Below, one piece after another: positions 1 through 13,500 of a DNA stretch of 64,000 nucleotides; position 1 is the stretch's first letter, and each line of letters begins with the position of its first letter. The notes under the pieces were generated by a model that saw nothing but the letters and a program-made list of their open reading frames with translations, was not told the DNA's origin and did not search any database. Made by a program: the position numbers and the translations under genes. Location of the stretch: assembly GCA_012934845.2 (NCBI GenBank), contig WNNJ02000487.1, positions 186,001-250,000 of the forward strand, written 5' to 3'. This DNA is from Pomphorhynchus laevis (taxonomy: Eukaryota > Acanthocephala > Palaeacanthocephala > Echinorhynchida > Pomphorhynchidae).

Positions 1-1786
1 AGTAAACGGATTTATACGAGTTGTCTTATATATTTAACAAACATTATCTTTCATTTTCCAAAATTAATGATTAAGTGTGAATGATAATGCTTAACTTTGA
101 ACTATTCATCATCGACTAATTGAAATATTACGCATTTTCATCGCCTTTACATATTTTCGTGAAATTTTATTAAATTTATTTAAAATGTCCGCAACACAAG
201 CGTTTTAATGCGCATGCAAGATTTGCAATTTGATTTTTCATGGAAATCATGTATTGTATGATCTTTGGCCGTTAAAATACTATTTTATTTTTTTATGTTT
301 CGCTATATTTTCAATCATCGTCAGAAGCAAAAGACAGAAAACATAAACGAAACGAATACTCTTTGTTTCTGTTTATGATGATGCTATAATAGAAGCTAGC
401 GAAATATAAAAATAAATTAATATTTTATTGATCCTACTCAAGAATTCTAAATTTAAAAAGATGGATCAACATCAGTTATCTTTAATATACATCGATATTC
501 ATATGTAAAATGAACGTCAATAATCATTTTAATGCCTTTTTTATCTAAATAGAAAGCGTTTGTCTTTAATATTTTATGTTGTTATAATTTATAAGATAGA
601 TTGCAACGACATTTTGTCATTTATCATAAACAATGATGCTCCAGTATCTTTATTATTAAAGGCTTGGATATCTGAAGCAGGCATCATCTTTATCGAAGAT
701 CATAAAATATACCCATTTTAATAGAAATAACACAATAATGGCAGATGGCATGTAATAATTACAAAAATGAGTATTTGGTCCCTATTGATATAAAACACGT
801 GCTTGTTAGAATCAAAACCTGTATAAAAAGTTTCTTTAACTATATAACTCTATCGAATTCAAGGTGAGCTTTCGAAAACATCTAAGCTTAACTTTGCTTC
901 AACTGTTATACACATTTAAATCAAGCTTTCAATTATTGTAAGTATATTAAGACTATCTATTAAATAAATTTAATTTTAATTTATTAAATAATTTCTATTT
1001 ATTAAAAAGAAAAATCTTAAATAATTTAGAATTTAAAATTGCACTAACTTAACAATTGATATGAAACACGCAAGTACATTTTAACGAATGACAAACCATA
1101 TTTTGTGAATTTATTTGATTGTCGAAAAATTCAATTACCAGAATGATTTCATCCATTTCACTTTATTGATAAAGCGTTAAATAATTTATAAAATGATGTT
1201 TAAATATTACTCTATAATTTTAGATATTAAATCGCTTTTATATAATGAAATAGTACACTAATCCTTATATTTTCAAAAAATATATTGTCTAGACAATTAA
1301 ATACAATTATCAAATAAATTTATATACCTTGCTCTTAAGTTATGTTGTAATTTTAGACATTTAATATCAAATAATATTCTTAATAAACCACATCTACACT
1401 GATCACATCTACACTTCCTGTTAATCTATCTTTCGCTCATTAAATTCACTAAATTAAATTATTAAATAAAATTGTTAATCCTCTCATTAAATTATAAGAC
1501 TAATTTAAATATCATATTTATACTATTTTATATTAAATAGTTTAATTTGTTTATTTATTTTAATTAAATTCAATTTTTTATTTATTTTATATTTATCTTA
1601 TATTTTTACTTGTGATTTTTGATGTTGTCATTTGCTTATTGCTGATATTATAGTAATATAAATATATAATATTAAAATAATATTATTATATAATAATAAA
1701 CTACTTGTGATGTAAATTAAATTATTATAGCATATTATTATATTATTATATAATTATAATAAAATAATGTATTATAAATTTTATTT
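1..1786. other. AT-rich spacer, no gene seen
   Basis: No exon-like reading frame was found here. The stretch is mostly A/T homopolymer-like sequence. A short motif near 373-432 (hairpin followed by GCGAAATA and then TTATTGATCC) and an inverted relative near 289-345 belong to a dispersed family that recurs near 7971, 9004 and 27970; see the findings. Confidence 0.5.
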
Positions 1787-2205
1787 AAATTATCAAAATA
1801 AAATTTAATGATAATTAAATGCTAATGGTAAGATAAATATTAATGATAAGATAAAAATAAATGAATTTCATTTTAAATTATATGTTAATTTAAATTATTA
1901 AAATTTTATTTTAAATTATCAAAAACAAAATATTAATGATAATTTATATCAACGATATTTATTTTAAGTTTTCAAAATTTTATTTTAAATTATTAAAATT
2001 TTATTTTAAATTATCAAAATAAATATTAATGATAATTTATATTAACGATATTTATTTTAAGTTTTCAAAATTTTATTTTAAATTATCAAAATAAATATTA
2101 CTGATAATTTATATTATCGATATTTATTTAAAGTTTTCAAAATCTTATTTTAAATTATTAAAATTTTATTTTAAATTATCAAAATAAATATTAATGGTAA
2201 TAAAT
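1787..2205. repeat. AT-rich minisatellite
   Basis: About four to five imperfect units alternate the phrases TTTTATTTTAAATTATCAAA and AATATTAATGATAATTTATA with TCGATATTTATTTTAAG-type spacers, at a period of roughly 70-110 bp. The units differ by single substitutions and by presence or absence of one sub-block. No coding potential is visible. Confidence 0.75.
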
Positions 2206-2403
2206 ATCGCTATTAATGAGAATTTTATTCTGCACGCTACTTACAGCAGGATAACGCTACAATTTGTGGACCTTATCAGCTACTGATTCACTACCTACGT
2301 TTCACGTTTACATTTAAATTATCACAATATCATGTCCTAGAAGAAAATTAAATATTACTTAATAAAAAATTAGCAATCAATTACTAATATTCAAATACGA
2401 CAG

Positions 2404-2460
2404 AAACCGCAAACAGGCCGAGGAGGAAATGAAGACCTGCAAGCAGCTGTAATTCAGTAG
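2404..2460 (+). CDS. possible terminal exon of an unidentified gene
   Basis: A short island far richer in G+C than its surroundings follows a possible acceptor (ACGACAG). Two frames stay open: one gives NRKQAEEEMKTCKQL then stop at 2452, the other KPQTGRGGNEDLQAAVIQ then stop at 2460. The first has the look of an acidic/basic helical protein end and uses GC-ending codons unlike the rest of the window. No partner exon was recognised to the left, so the gene is unknown and the call is weak. Confidence 0.2.
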   Translation, partial: KPQTGRGGNEDLQAAVIQ

Positions 2461-3573
2461 TTTTTGTATTTGAATTGTTTACATCTTATAGAGTTGTTAA
2501 CTAAAATTAAAATTGTTAGATTTAAAAAAAAACAAATGATAATTGTTAAAATGTAATTAATCTTGTCACAGCATCTTTTCAAAATCTTAAAAAACAACTA
2601 TATTTGTAATTTCAAATGAAATGTTAGCATATATAGTTAAATATTCGTTGTTTAAAGCTGCCTTGTTCCGGATTAGCCTTGAAGAATTTTCTAACTGTTT
2701 ATTACTAAATACCATGCTCTACAGCATGTCCCAATTTTTGAAAATTGTTTTCATAAATATTACGTGACATCCTGTTTTTGCATAGCAGTGTACAATTTCT
2801 TAAAATATCACACCACTTAGCTACTTTCAAGCTTGATGAAAAACAAATAGAAATGATAGAAAATCAAATTCTTTATTCTTATGTCAAATATTAAGTTTGA
2901 AAGGAGAATAGAAGTGCAACATGCGAATGATACCTGAAGTATTTATCATGTTAACTGATAAATGTAGTAATTTGCATATGACAAGGCTTTATGATATTCT
3001 ATAAAACAAATTACAAAAGAGTACGTGTTTGTTTTTGGGAAATTTCCCTTGGACATATTGTTATAATTTAAATTGTAAGGATAATAAACAGATGTCTAAA
3101 GAACCATCAATAAATTTAAAGGGTAATTTTTTTAATGATTCTCAGTTTTCTTATGGGATCATTTCAACTACATTATTCACACTATAAGTAGGCAATTTTG
3201 CCATATTGCGGATAAAATCATCTCGAGTTAAATAAAAGCAGATTTCGAAATAAGATTTTGACAAATTACGGTATGAACAGTAAATTACATATATTTTTAC
3301 AACATAATAAAGTAAAATTAAATACATTTTGATTATTACTAACAATTCGCGCAATTTTATAAAAAAAAAGACGAAATTCGTAAATTTTGGACGTCAGCAT
3401 CGTTAAATTAACTTTCGTATCGTATCTAAAGTTATTAAGAGACTTTGGATATTCATTTGTTGATGAAATGAATAACAAATAGGTAGTAATTTACTTACGA
3501 CTAAATTGATAAAAATATTTGATATTTCAAAATAAAAAATACTTAGTAAATATATAAATACACCTAATATTAA
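2461..3573. other. AT-rich spacer, nothing recognised
   Basis: No domain-like frame, RNA gene or clear repeat was found. The short open frames here are low-complexity and lack splice or family support. Confidence 0.4.
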
Positions 3574-3680
3574 CAATTTATAAAATTGCTTATTATAATG
3601 CTATTTATTATATTATATTATACAATATTATAATATTATTAATTGTTCATTAATATATTATTAAATTTACTTTTTAGTGG
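3574..3680. repeat. direct repeat, copy 1 (copy 2 at 4015-4115)
   Basis: The block from the ATAAAATTG-TTATTAT phrase through AATTGTTCATTAATATATT to ACTTTTTAGTG occurs again at 4015-4115 in the same orientation. The two copies bracket the foldback at 3676-3827, so the pair may mark an insertion or a tandem duplication around it. Confidence 0.7.
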
Positions 3681-3827
3681 ACAGAGTGAAGTAAAATATT
3701 TATTTAATCGAATTTTCAATAGCCTACTGATATCATCTTCAGGAGTGCAGTAGACTATTGCAGCAGGTTTTAGCAGTAGGCTATTGAAAATTCGATTAAA
3801 TAAATATTTTACTTCACTCTCTCCACT
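3676..3827. repeat. foldback: 54-nt inverted repeat
   Basis: Left arm 3676-3729 and right arm 3774-3827 are near-perfect reverse complements (only the AGTGGACAGAG versus AGTGGAGAGAG end differs), separated by a 44-nt spacer. Any open frame across it is a by-product of the palindrome. Confidence 0.9.
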
Positions 3828-4722
3828 AATAAATAATTGTATAAATTGTTTATTTATCAATTATCGCATTTTAATTATTATTGAATTTTATTAAATGTTT
3901 TTTACAAATAATTTTGAAATTAAAATTCATAAACCTTATATTAATTTTATCGCATTACCTAAAATAAAGGATAATCTGATGTGAAAAGACTGGTGTTTTA
4001 TTCTTTAAAATAAACAATTTATAAAATTGTTTATTATTATAATATTTATTATTATATTATATAATATTATTAATTGTTCATTAATATATTATTAAATATA
4101 CTTTTTAGTGTAAAGCGGAAAACAGACGACAAATTTGGGACTAATGTTTAATTATGTCAATTCAGAGCATATGTAAATTTTATAAAGGCTATACTTGAGG
4201 ACTGTTGGCATCAAATGCCGACTTGAATACACAGAATTAGATAAGATCAGTTTGTGGACAAATCCCATGCAATTGAATAATACATACTGCATCATGCAAC
4301 ATTGATCAACACCAATCAGTAATTAAATTTACCTTTAATAACAAGTTGCAATGAATTGCGATTATATGTAAAAGTGGGATTTTCTCAGAAGTATAAAACA
4401 GATTTTGATCAAAAATTTTAAGTTTAATAATAAATTTATGTATATTATTTTATAAAATTCGAACATATTTTAGCTTTACATTGGAAATAAGATTTTTTTT
4501 TAATTTAAAGCTAAATTTAATTTTATTTTAAATTTTAAACTATATCTAAAATATTGATTACTCAATATAAAATATTGTGATTTAAATCCTAATTAAAAAT
4601 AAAATTGTATTAAGTTATAAATTACATCGAATTTATATTAATTTAATATCAGAAAAATGAAAAACATTGTAATTGATTCTATTTAGGAAGTTGAAGAAAC
4701 AGTCGATTACGAAGGTATCATT

Positions 4723-7700
4723 ATGAATAAAGTAATTTTCTCGATGTTGGTGTTCCTTACATGCACATATGTCAGCGCAACAGTAGAATTAAAACACATA
4801 CCAAATGTGTCGAGAGATATTAAACCAGGTATGTTCATACCGACTAAAATAATACGATAGATCAGACGTATCTGTTCTATTTCAAGATCATATGGATTTT
4901 TGATGCTAACATCAAATAATTTTAGAGTTAATTTTTACACTAATTTGAATTACTTATTTTTACGATTATTTTAAAGATTTCACAACCATTTTTCCCGTGA
5001 ATCCCATTATCAGTATATCGTATTACATTTGGAAGCGTAACGTGTTGCACAACTGAATACAAAAATTTTACCAATTAAATACAATTTTGTGTTTTTAATT
5101 TTATTCTCAGATCCAAGTGGTCCATGTTGAAAATTAGTGACTTTATCATTGCTTTCACATTTTTGATTTCGAAATACCTAAAATCCACATAATAGTATTT
5201 ACAGTTTATGTATTATATACTCAAATGTAATTTAGAAACATCTTATTTTAGTGAGTTTCACACATTTTTAAATAACCCTATAATGTGGTGATAGGAGTTT
5301 ACGCCCAATTTTTCATAAACGCTTCGTGTGACAACTTATTTTTATACGAATATTTTTCTTTACTCACGGATCGATCGGCACCGAGTCACTGGTTTTCTTG
5401 GAGGAGTTGGGCCGACACCTCAAGCGTGCTACCAGGGACCAGCATGCCATGTCGTTAATGTTCCAACGTGTGAGCATGGCAGTCCAGAGGGGATATGCCG
5501 GGTGCATCATAGAGAGTATGGAAAATAAAGAGGGAATTATGGAATTCCATGAAGTCTGACCCCATCAAGAGATAAAACCTCAACATAATACAGATTTGTA
5601 CAAAGAATCGATGTTATATACTTTTGCTAAATTGATATTTTTTCTTTATAAATGTTTTTATCAAACAATGTAGCTTTTTAATAAGCTCTCGAAATTTTAT
5701 GAGATTATAAATAAAAATGATTCTGGTTATTCTGTAATAACTCGAAAGCATATAATCAGTAAAAATGCTAATATACAAGCGTTCATTCAATCACAATATT
5801 ATTTAACTATTTGTTATATTACAAATAATACATGTAATTTGTTATATTAATAATAAATAATATAATTTACAAAAAATAATATTATTTGCTATATTCCAAT
5901 TTGTTATTATAATTTGTTATATAAGTATTCAATCACAATATAATCTTTAAGTAGTAATTTTTACTATTAAAATTTGATTCTGAATTTAATTAAGAAAGAT
6001 ATTTATAAACTCTATAATATCCTGCCATATAAGGTTATCGTTTTGTTCTAAAAAGTATTTCGAAATACTAAAATACTCGAATTTTTAAATATTACTTATC
6101 ATACACTACAATGTCAGCTTTTAGAAAAAAACATTAATTTATAAAAATTTTGTTAAAATTATTGAACGTAATTTAAAATTATTTCTTAATTATTTTAAAT
6201 TTATTTATATTATTTTTATAATATTTTCAAATTATTAAACACGCGTTGTCAATCAAATTAATTGATATTAATCTTGGATATGTAATTTTTAAAATGCAAA
6301 TTTAAATGTAATTTTTTGATATGCAATTTTTTAATAATTGTCTTGGTTATAAATTCTTACAATTACCTTGAAAATGGTTTCGCTTGGAAACCGAAATATT
6401 GGTTTTAACAACAGTGTTCTGTTGGTAGATGCCTTTTCTTCTTTCAGCATTCCTAGATATTACACTAATTATGGTCTCCACGCATACATTGCTTCTGGAC
6501 CACTAGAATGGAATCGTCTTCCCGTTGACATTCATTCATATTTCTCCTTTCGCACCTTTAAACAGCTCCTTTCAATCCAACTGATCTCCATCGAAAACGT
6601 CTGATCTTATCCTACTTCATTTCGCATTTGCCCCTCGGCCGTATATAGCTGGACCATTAAAAACAAAATTCATTGTTGGCAATGCTAACGATAAACCTGA
6701 CATATTGCATCCATTACGCATTTCTTGTCAATGCACAGTACTGCATTTAATTTTTTGTAAGTGGCCCCGTCCACATTTGCCACATAAAATAAATTATATT
6801 TATTTCCATGTTTTAGAATTGTGAATAATTTCATAAATAAAATATCTGTTAAATAAAATCCAAAAATAAAGATTACAACGATTATAATCATCCTGTAAAT
6901 TAATAATTTAGATTTTGAGCGAATTCACAATGGGAAGGTGTATATCATTTTCCAACCGAGAAACATATGGTGGTTAATGAGTCAGAAACTGTGTGAACAT
7001 TATCAAGGGCATTTGGCAGTACCAAATAATGATAATACCTATAAATTTCTTGTCAAAATGATAAGAGATTATTACGTAAAGCTTAGTTTTCTTGAAAGAG
7101 ATGAAATGCATGGATTCCATGTTGGCATAAGATCTGTTAGTGATCGCTGGATACCTGAAGAAATCGATTGGTGTAGTGGTGAACCAAAAAACCACGGCGC
7201 ATGCGCTGAGTTCTCAACAAAACACGGATTTTGCATAAATGATGTAAAATGCACTGAAAACCGTAAACGAGGCGTGATATGTGAAACACCACTGTTTGTT
7301 ATAGACCAACCAGAAAGAGGTAATTTTAAATTAATAATTTATGATGTGTAAAATAATTATTTTGTTATATGATATGAACAAATATATCATCGACAAACGC
7401 ATTTTAGAAACAACTTTTATATTTATTATTACCAATATTATACCAGCTATGCCAATTTTACGGGATTTTTAGCGTTAGGTGGGATGGAGAAGAGCGTGAT
7501 ATCACTTCTGCGCTCAATCGTCTAAAGAAAACGGCATCGCGCCCGCACGATTATGCAGACACTAGTCCTTTTAAAACGACGCTTAAGCCTCGCTGTTATT
7601 CTCTCCGGATCGGCTTGCCTTCTTGCACCTTGGTCTAAGCAACCAAATTCTATTTAACGGACTGTTGAGATTTTATTATTTTATGACAACCAAGATTTTA

Positions 7701-10196
7701 CAATTATAAATGATAATAATATTTATTTTTTTACGAAATAAATATTATTATTTAAACCCATAATCTTCTTCCATTTCGATTAAAGGTCGATGAGTTTAGG
7801 CCGAAACCTGATAGCATAACAGCTCCTCCTGATGAACTCTAATCCTTATTATGATACATCTTCTGTTATTCATTAGTCAATTTATAATAATTGATTTTTA
7901 TTTTATATTTCAATTTTTTATTTTAAGTTAAGAAAAAATCTTAAGTAATTTTAACATCTTCAGTAATTTTCTGAATATGCTAACAGAAGTTAGCGAAATA
8001 CCAAAAATAATTTCTTCCTTTGATCCAGCTCCAATAATTATTTAACAATTATTTATAATTATTTATTATCTAATTATTTAATTTTGATTAACATTATTAT
8101 TTTTAATTTTATAATTATATTAAATACGTATTGCTCAGTAAGCTGATTTGATTAATTTGAAAAACTTCCAGAATTCAAAAATATTTAAATGATAAAATTT
8201 TCGTGTTTTCTAATGTCATTGAAATACTTTTATTCAAATAAATAAAAAATGTTAGAAATTTTATAGAATTTTAATTACTATAGTTGCTTACGCAAAAAAT
8301 ACGACGCTATTGCCCAGTTTAAAATATTTACAAAAAAGAATATAATATTTAGAATAATCAGTTTTTAGATGATTAGATAACAGTTTGTAGATTATTCCTG
8401 ATGACCTCTAATGGGCCGAAACCTGATAGCATAGCAGTTCCTCGTTATGACATATATTCCTTATCCTGATACATCGTCTATTATTTATTTTTCGATTCAT
8501 AAAAATTGATTTTTATTTTAAATTTCAATTTTTATTTAAACTTGATATAAAATAAAATCTTATAATAATTATTTATAATTATTTATTATCTAATTATTAT
8601 ATTTTGATTTATTGATTTAGAATTATTATTTTTATTTATTTATTTTTATTTATTTATTATTTTATACTCAAAAGACTATAATAACTAAACGTAGACTCAA
8701 TTAACTTATTCTAATACATCGTTTGTTATTTAATTGGTCAATTCATAAAAATTAACTTTTATTTAAAATTTCAATTTTTATTTTAACTTGATATAAGTTA
8801 CATAAAATCTTATTATAATTATTTATAATTATTTACTATATCATTATTAAATTTTGATTTATTGATTTAGCATTATAATTTTTATTTATTTTTATTTATT
8901 TGATTATTTATCTTTTATTTTATAATTATATTAATTACGTCGACTAAGTTAGCTGATTTGATTGGAACAAAGAAGAACATTGTTTTCCTTAATTTTAATG
9001 TAATCCTGATGATGATGGCAGGAGCTATCGAAATATTGAATTCTTTCAAATAAAGAAAAATTATTTTTACCTTATTCTAATAAAACTATATAAATATAAA
9101 AGTTAATTATATAAAGAAGCTGTTTAAAATTAAAAATATAAAGTCATATTTTAACAATTTCGAACGTTGTCATAACAAACAGGAGTTTATGTAATAGACA
9201 AAAACGTCATTTAGTGATTACAAAATACAAACAAAAGTTAATATCTCTAATATTTTATAAACTATACATTTAATTCAATAAAAAAATTAAAGCGGAATTT
9301 TTGAATTTTATTTTGAAACCAAAATGCATGCATTTGATTGTCTTACGAATCCAATATATGTGCGTAGTTAATTAATAAACAATTAATTAAAAGCAATTTT
9401 ATGTTAATTAAAAACATGATGCTTTTAATATTTTTAAAATATTAAAAAAGCATGCTTTAATATTTTTTATAAATAGTTGTAATAGTTCAAAAGTTAAAGA
9501 TTAAAATTGGGAACGAACTACATCTAATCGCCTTACGTGTGCACCTAATCGTTCAATATAGCACATAAGAACACAACGCATAAACACAGTTTTGTTCTTG
9601 AAGGATTCGTCAGTGGCGTGAGCATTATTCATAATAATTGACACCTAAGCATACTGCCACAATCATTCTAGATTGTAAAGAGCATTTTTAGATTGATTAT
9701 AGACAGTAAATGAGAAAAGTTGTTTTATTCCTTATACTTCATTAAAAGTACACTTGAAATTATTACGAGTGTCCTTTTTATAATTGAAATTATAAAGTTT
9801 TATATCCGTGTTTGTTCAATTTAAGGGCAATTAGACCAAAGAGTTATATGCATGAAACCGGCAAATTTTTCCGAAGCTAAAAAGAAAAGCAACTGGTATG
9901 AAGCAGAACGATGGTGTAGAACGCTTGGTATGAATTTAGTTGATCCGTCTGTATTTCAAAATCGTCCATGTGGTGGTTTATTCAAAAAAGCACCAACAGC
10001 AGTAGATGGTACTCTGTTAGATGGAATATGGAACGCAGACGGTAACATGGATTGGTGTCCTGGTCATCCGTTGGCCGATAGACAATGTGCACTTCAATTC
10101 GGTAACTGTTATCGAAGTGTTCGCTGTAAGAATCATGTCATGCAGCGCTTTTGTTGTTCCGCGATGCTGAAGAGAGGCAAAAACGAATGCAAATAA
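4723..10196 (+). CDS. secreted protein with two C-type lectin-like domains, 3 exons
   Basis: Deduced exons are 4723-4828, 6912-7319 and 9826-10196; both introns are phase 1, with GT-AG ends (GTATGTTC, GTAATTTT; acceptors TTTAG, TTAAG). The joined product is 294 residues. Exon 1 encodes a signal peptide (MNKVIFSMLVFLTCTYVSA). Exon 2 encodes one C-type lectin-like domain (residues about 40-165) with WWLMSQKLC, the sugar-site-like EPKN motif and INDVKC where the family has WND. Exon 3 encodes a second, more derived domain (WYEAERWCRTLG, DWCPGHP, RFCC) that lacks an EPN/QPD motif. The protein is probably secreted and may bind glycans through the first domain; this is inferred from family rules. 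Introns carry a coding-like TE fragment, a CR1-like fragment and short-repeat copies. The start ATG is the first codon of the signal peptide. An AATAAA lies 76 bp after the stop. Confidence 0.85.
5368..5559 (+). other. coding-like fragment in lectin intron 1, likely from a transposable element
   Basis: A 63-codon open frame without a start, GC-richer than the intron around it, contains LVFLEELGRHLKRATRDQ and then SLMFQRVSMAVQRGYAG before a stop at 5557. This pattern resembles a helical segment I associate with transposable-element polyproteins, but I cannot name the family. No acceptor or donor supports inclusion in the lectin mRNA, and it lies in the other gene's intron. Confidence 0.4.
6368..6604 (+). 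mobile_element. CR1/L2-like LINE, C-terminal reverse transcriptase tail fragment
   Basis: The frame contains RYYTNYGLHAYIASGPLEWN, then RLPVDIHSYFSFRTFKQLL, and stops. This is the conserved C-terminal tail of CR1/L2-type LINE ORF2 (pattern: W-N-x-L-P ... S-x-x-x-F-K). It ends about 310 bp before the second lectin exon and is a 5'-truncated insertion in intron 1. The tail is not the same subfamily as the CR1-like copy at 15.3 kb, whose equivalent reads GINMWNSLPDKVVAAPSLST. Confidence 0.7.
7440..7650. other. GC-richer block in lectin intron 2, unidentified
   Basis: This block stands out in composition from the surrounding A/T. One + frame is open for about 55 codons (contains RWDGEERDITSALNRLKKTA). 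I recognise no family. It may be a decayed mobile-element fragment; no splice sites tie it to the lectin gene. Confidence 0.3.
7795..8155 (+). repeat. short non-autonomous element, copy A
   Basis: Carries the family core (GGCCGAAACCTGATAGCATA) and the family end (CAGTAAGCTGATTTGATT). Inside it, about 7935-8040, is a second repeat with a hairpin followed by TAGCGAAATACC. It lies in lectin intron 2. Confidence 0.7.
8398..8965 (+). repeat. short non-autonomous element, composite copy B+C
   Basis: One copy with the core (8414-8446) is broken by, or joined to, a second copy whose tail ends ACTAAGTTAGCTGATTTGAT near 8960. The composite, including its unusual junction near 8655-8700, recurs in inverted orientation at 35071-35600, so it duplicated as a unit. 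Confidence 0.75.
9004..9050 (+). repeat. short hairpin repeat with CTGATGA...GAAA layout
   Basis: CTGATGAT is followed by a 6-bp hairpin (GATGGC AGGA GCTATC) and then GAAATA. Relatives lie near 373, 7971 and 27970. The layout recalls the catalytic half of a hammerhead, but no cleavage-site strand was found. Confidence 0.4.
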
Positions 10197-10271
10197 AATA
10201 TTATTTATTTTTAATCTTCATACAGTTCACATAAACTTCAAACTTTTTTTTATTTTCAAAAGAAAGTAACA

Positions 10272-10277
10272 AATAAA
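10272..10277 (+). terminator. candidate poly(A) signal of the lectin gene
   Basis: AATAAA 76 bp after the lectin stop codon; another lies near 10303. Such motifs are common in AT-rich DNA, so the assignment rests on position only. Confidence 0.4.
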
Positions 10278-10568
10278 GATTTTCTAACTTTACTCATATT
10301 TGCAAATAAAACAATTACCGAAATAAAACACAAAAATAGGTAAAAACATCAATTGTTTTATTATCAAGTCAAACTTTTTACTATATATTATTAAATAATG
10401 GGATCATTTTCCTGCTAAAAAACATCAGCAAGAAATACTACGATTGAGCTATTCGTTATATGGCACACACCTAAATGCTCAGTCACACAATGTCTGTACA
10501 CATGTTCAGACAATGATCGGTAATCTAGAAATACGTTCAAACGAAGGTCGGTAATCTGGACAATGGAG

Positions 10569-13500
10569 TGTTGTAGACTTGATACCAAATAATGGTTTTA
10601 TTCAGGAATATATAATTAAATAAATACAACGTAACAAACAAAAGTAACAGTTTCTGACTCCGTTTTTCAAACTGGTGATCTAGATCTTGACCAGAAGACT
10701 TTTCACAACAGCCTCTTTTTTATTGGTCGAATCCTGTGATGGAGCGAGATCGGATGTCGACAGTGTTGCTTCTTCCCATTAGGATAACGGATTCAATATG
10801 TTATCTTAATTTATGATTTATGTTATAGATTTGTTACCCGATTTATATAAACATTATTGTTAGTTTGGCGTCTTAAGATTAATAGCAGACATACACTAAA
10901 ATGTTGACATTATCCAATATCATAACACTCTCCCCTTTCCCATTCGTAATCATCCAAATACTTGGGAGGTTTCTTTTTTCGCTCGCTTCTCTTCAACAGT
11001 GGTTCCTCGTTATTGTCTGAATTCAGCACGTGTTGATCGTTGAACAACGATTCGTTAATGTACTCATCTTGGGGAATATACTGTTCCACCTCAGCAGCTG
11101 ATTCATTATAATGGAAGCGAGAATGAAGACTTCCATTCGAATCCACTCGACTTTCTTCGCTTACCGCCAGCGTTTCTCTCACAGCATCTGCAGATCTATC
11201 AACTTGATCTTGGGGATATCGAGCTAGCTTTCTGACGGACACGTTAACTTCTTTACCATTAGCTGTTTGAACTAGGACATAATGGTCATTGGTCTGTAAT
11301 AATTTCACTTTAGAATATCGTGGATCACTTTTCGTATAAAAATCATGACGCATCAAAATTGTTTGTCCACTGGTCATCCAACTGGGTACCTTAGATATGT
11401 TTTCGAATTACGCTGAAAACAGAATAGGCGATCATGATGGGTCTTCTTGTAGCAGTGCACAACAGCGTCCTCAAGGCAGATAGGGCAACCGGCAGAACAA
11501 ATTCTCAGTCATTAGTTGACTTCTTAGCGATGCGTAAAGCGAGTTGAATGGTTTTCCAGATAATTCCTACGTAACGTTCGGTATGTCTATTATCTCGTGG
11601 ATTGTAAGGGGTATTTCGACTACAACTGATTCCCCGATAGTTGAGATAACGACGAAATTCAGTCGATTGGAAACATTGTCCTTGGTCGCTGTGTATGCTG
11701 GATGGAATAACAGAAAATACTTAAGACACGATTTAGTGCGTCGATCACAGACAAGGACGAACAATCCTGGACACGGAATAGCGAAGGGAAATCTCGAAAA
11801 TTCGTAAACAACACACAAAAGGTAGCAGTTTTCGGCCCTGGATCTAAGTGGACACTTAAAATCAATACACAATCTTTCGAAAAGTTGCGTTGCCTTGATT
11901 ACATGTGTTGGGACTGGTTTAAAAAAGCGTGGCTTCAACTCTGCACACACGAGGCAGGATTAAGTGACATTTACGACATCTTTCTTGTCATATGGCAAAT
12001 TATGTGAGCGGACATAATGCAACAATCTGGCTATTCCCGGATGACACAGGCTTTCGTGTGTGCAGCCGTTTCCAGTACAGCCGCTAGTTGCACATGTAAT
12101 TATTGACATTGCATCAGCTGCTTTGTTGGCATTGCATGGTCAATATTTGATTGCAAACTTGTACGGCGCCAACACTAATCTACAACGAGCAACCTTGTCG
12201 TTTTTGATTCGGTTTGCTAAATTTTTATTGAACATAAAGGCAACAGATCTCTGATCAGTAATCACGTCGAAAATTCTGCCCATCAGAAACTGTTTCCCCT
12301 GTTTAAGGGCTTCTACTATAGCAAAAGCCTCTTTTTCGACACTTGACTGCCGTAATGATGATTTAGGTAAGCTTCGCGAATAAAAGACGATTGGCTGATC
12401 ATCCTGAATGAGAACAGCGCCAATGGACGAATAAGAAACGTCGGTGTCTACAGTCAATGGAAGGTCTGGATTGTAAGGGCAAAGAAATGAATTAGAAATT
12501 TCCGTCTTTAGTTCGTTTATTCTGTGAACGATACTCTGATCTAAGGGAAATTGGCTACAATCAACCAAAGGTCAAATTTTCGTCGATAAGGCGGGAATCC
12601 ATTTGGCATAATAAGCCAGTAATCCTAAAAGTCGCTTCAAATTGTGTTATTTTCAGGAATAGGATACGACATGAGAGGACGAATACGATCGGTATCGGAC
12701 TTCACACAACCTTGACAAATTGTATACTCAAGGAAGTTGAGTTTGGTTTTTCGAAGATTTGATTTCTCTTCCGCAAGCTTGATATTCAATTTATGAATGA
12801 CGTCGACGAAATTGGCGAATCTTATGTCATGTTCGTTATAATCGTGACCGCAAATAATAATGTCGTCCAAATACAAGAACACTCCTTCCAATTTGTACTC
12901 TTCGATAATCTTGTTCATGACGCGTTGGAATACTGAAACTGCACTAGTTAATCCGAATGGGATCCTTCGAAATTGATAAAATCGTCTCTCTGCTTCGAAG
13001 GCAGTGCATTGCTTGTCATCTTTCAGTAATGGATTTTGATGATAAGCATTAGATAAGTCGACGGTAGAGAACACTGAATGTGATGCGATCTTTGATATCA
13101 GATGCTCGATATTTGGCAGTGGATACGCATCTAGCGTTGTAAAGCGATTGATTGTTCGGGAGTAATCCACTACCATTCTACTTTTGCCATTTCGATTTGT
13201 AACGATTAATACTTGTGATCTCCAAGCAGAACGACCTTCTTCGATAATGTCAGCTTTTAATAGTTTATCTATTTTACTTCGGATAAATATAACATTTGAA
13301 GGTGTTTGTCGCCTTGATTTAGTGGCAATTGGTGAAAGATTATACGGAAAGTTTGGAAAAAGAGTGATTGAATTAGTTTTGATTGCCACCGTACTTAGTG
13401 TGCTTACGACCGTCAGTCTAGGAAGTTTTCCACCAAAGGGAAATTTCACATACGCGTGGTCTTTTATAAATTCCCGACCTAATATAACATCAGTACACAA

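Noticed and set aside
3639-3860. 73-residue minus-strand frame
   Set aside because: It spans the arms and spacer of the foldback and has no family signal.
7072-7254. Reverse-strand frames over the second lectin exon
   Set aside because: Shadow of the real exon on the plus strand.
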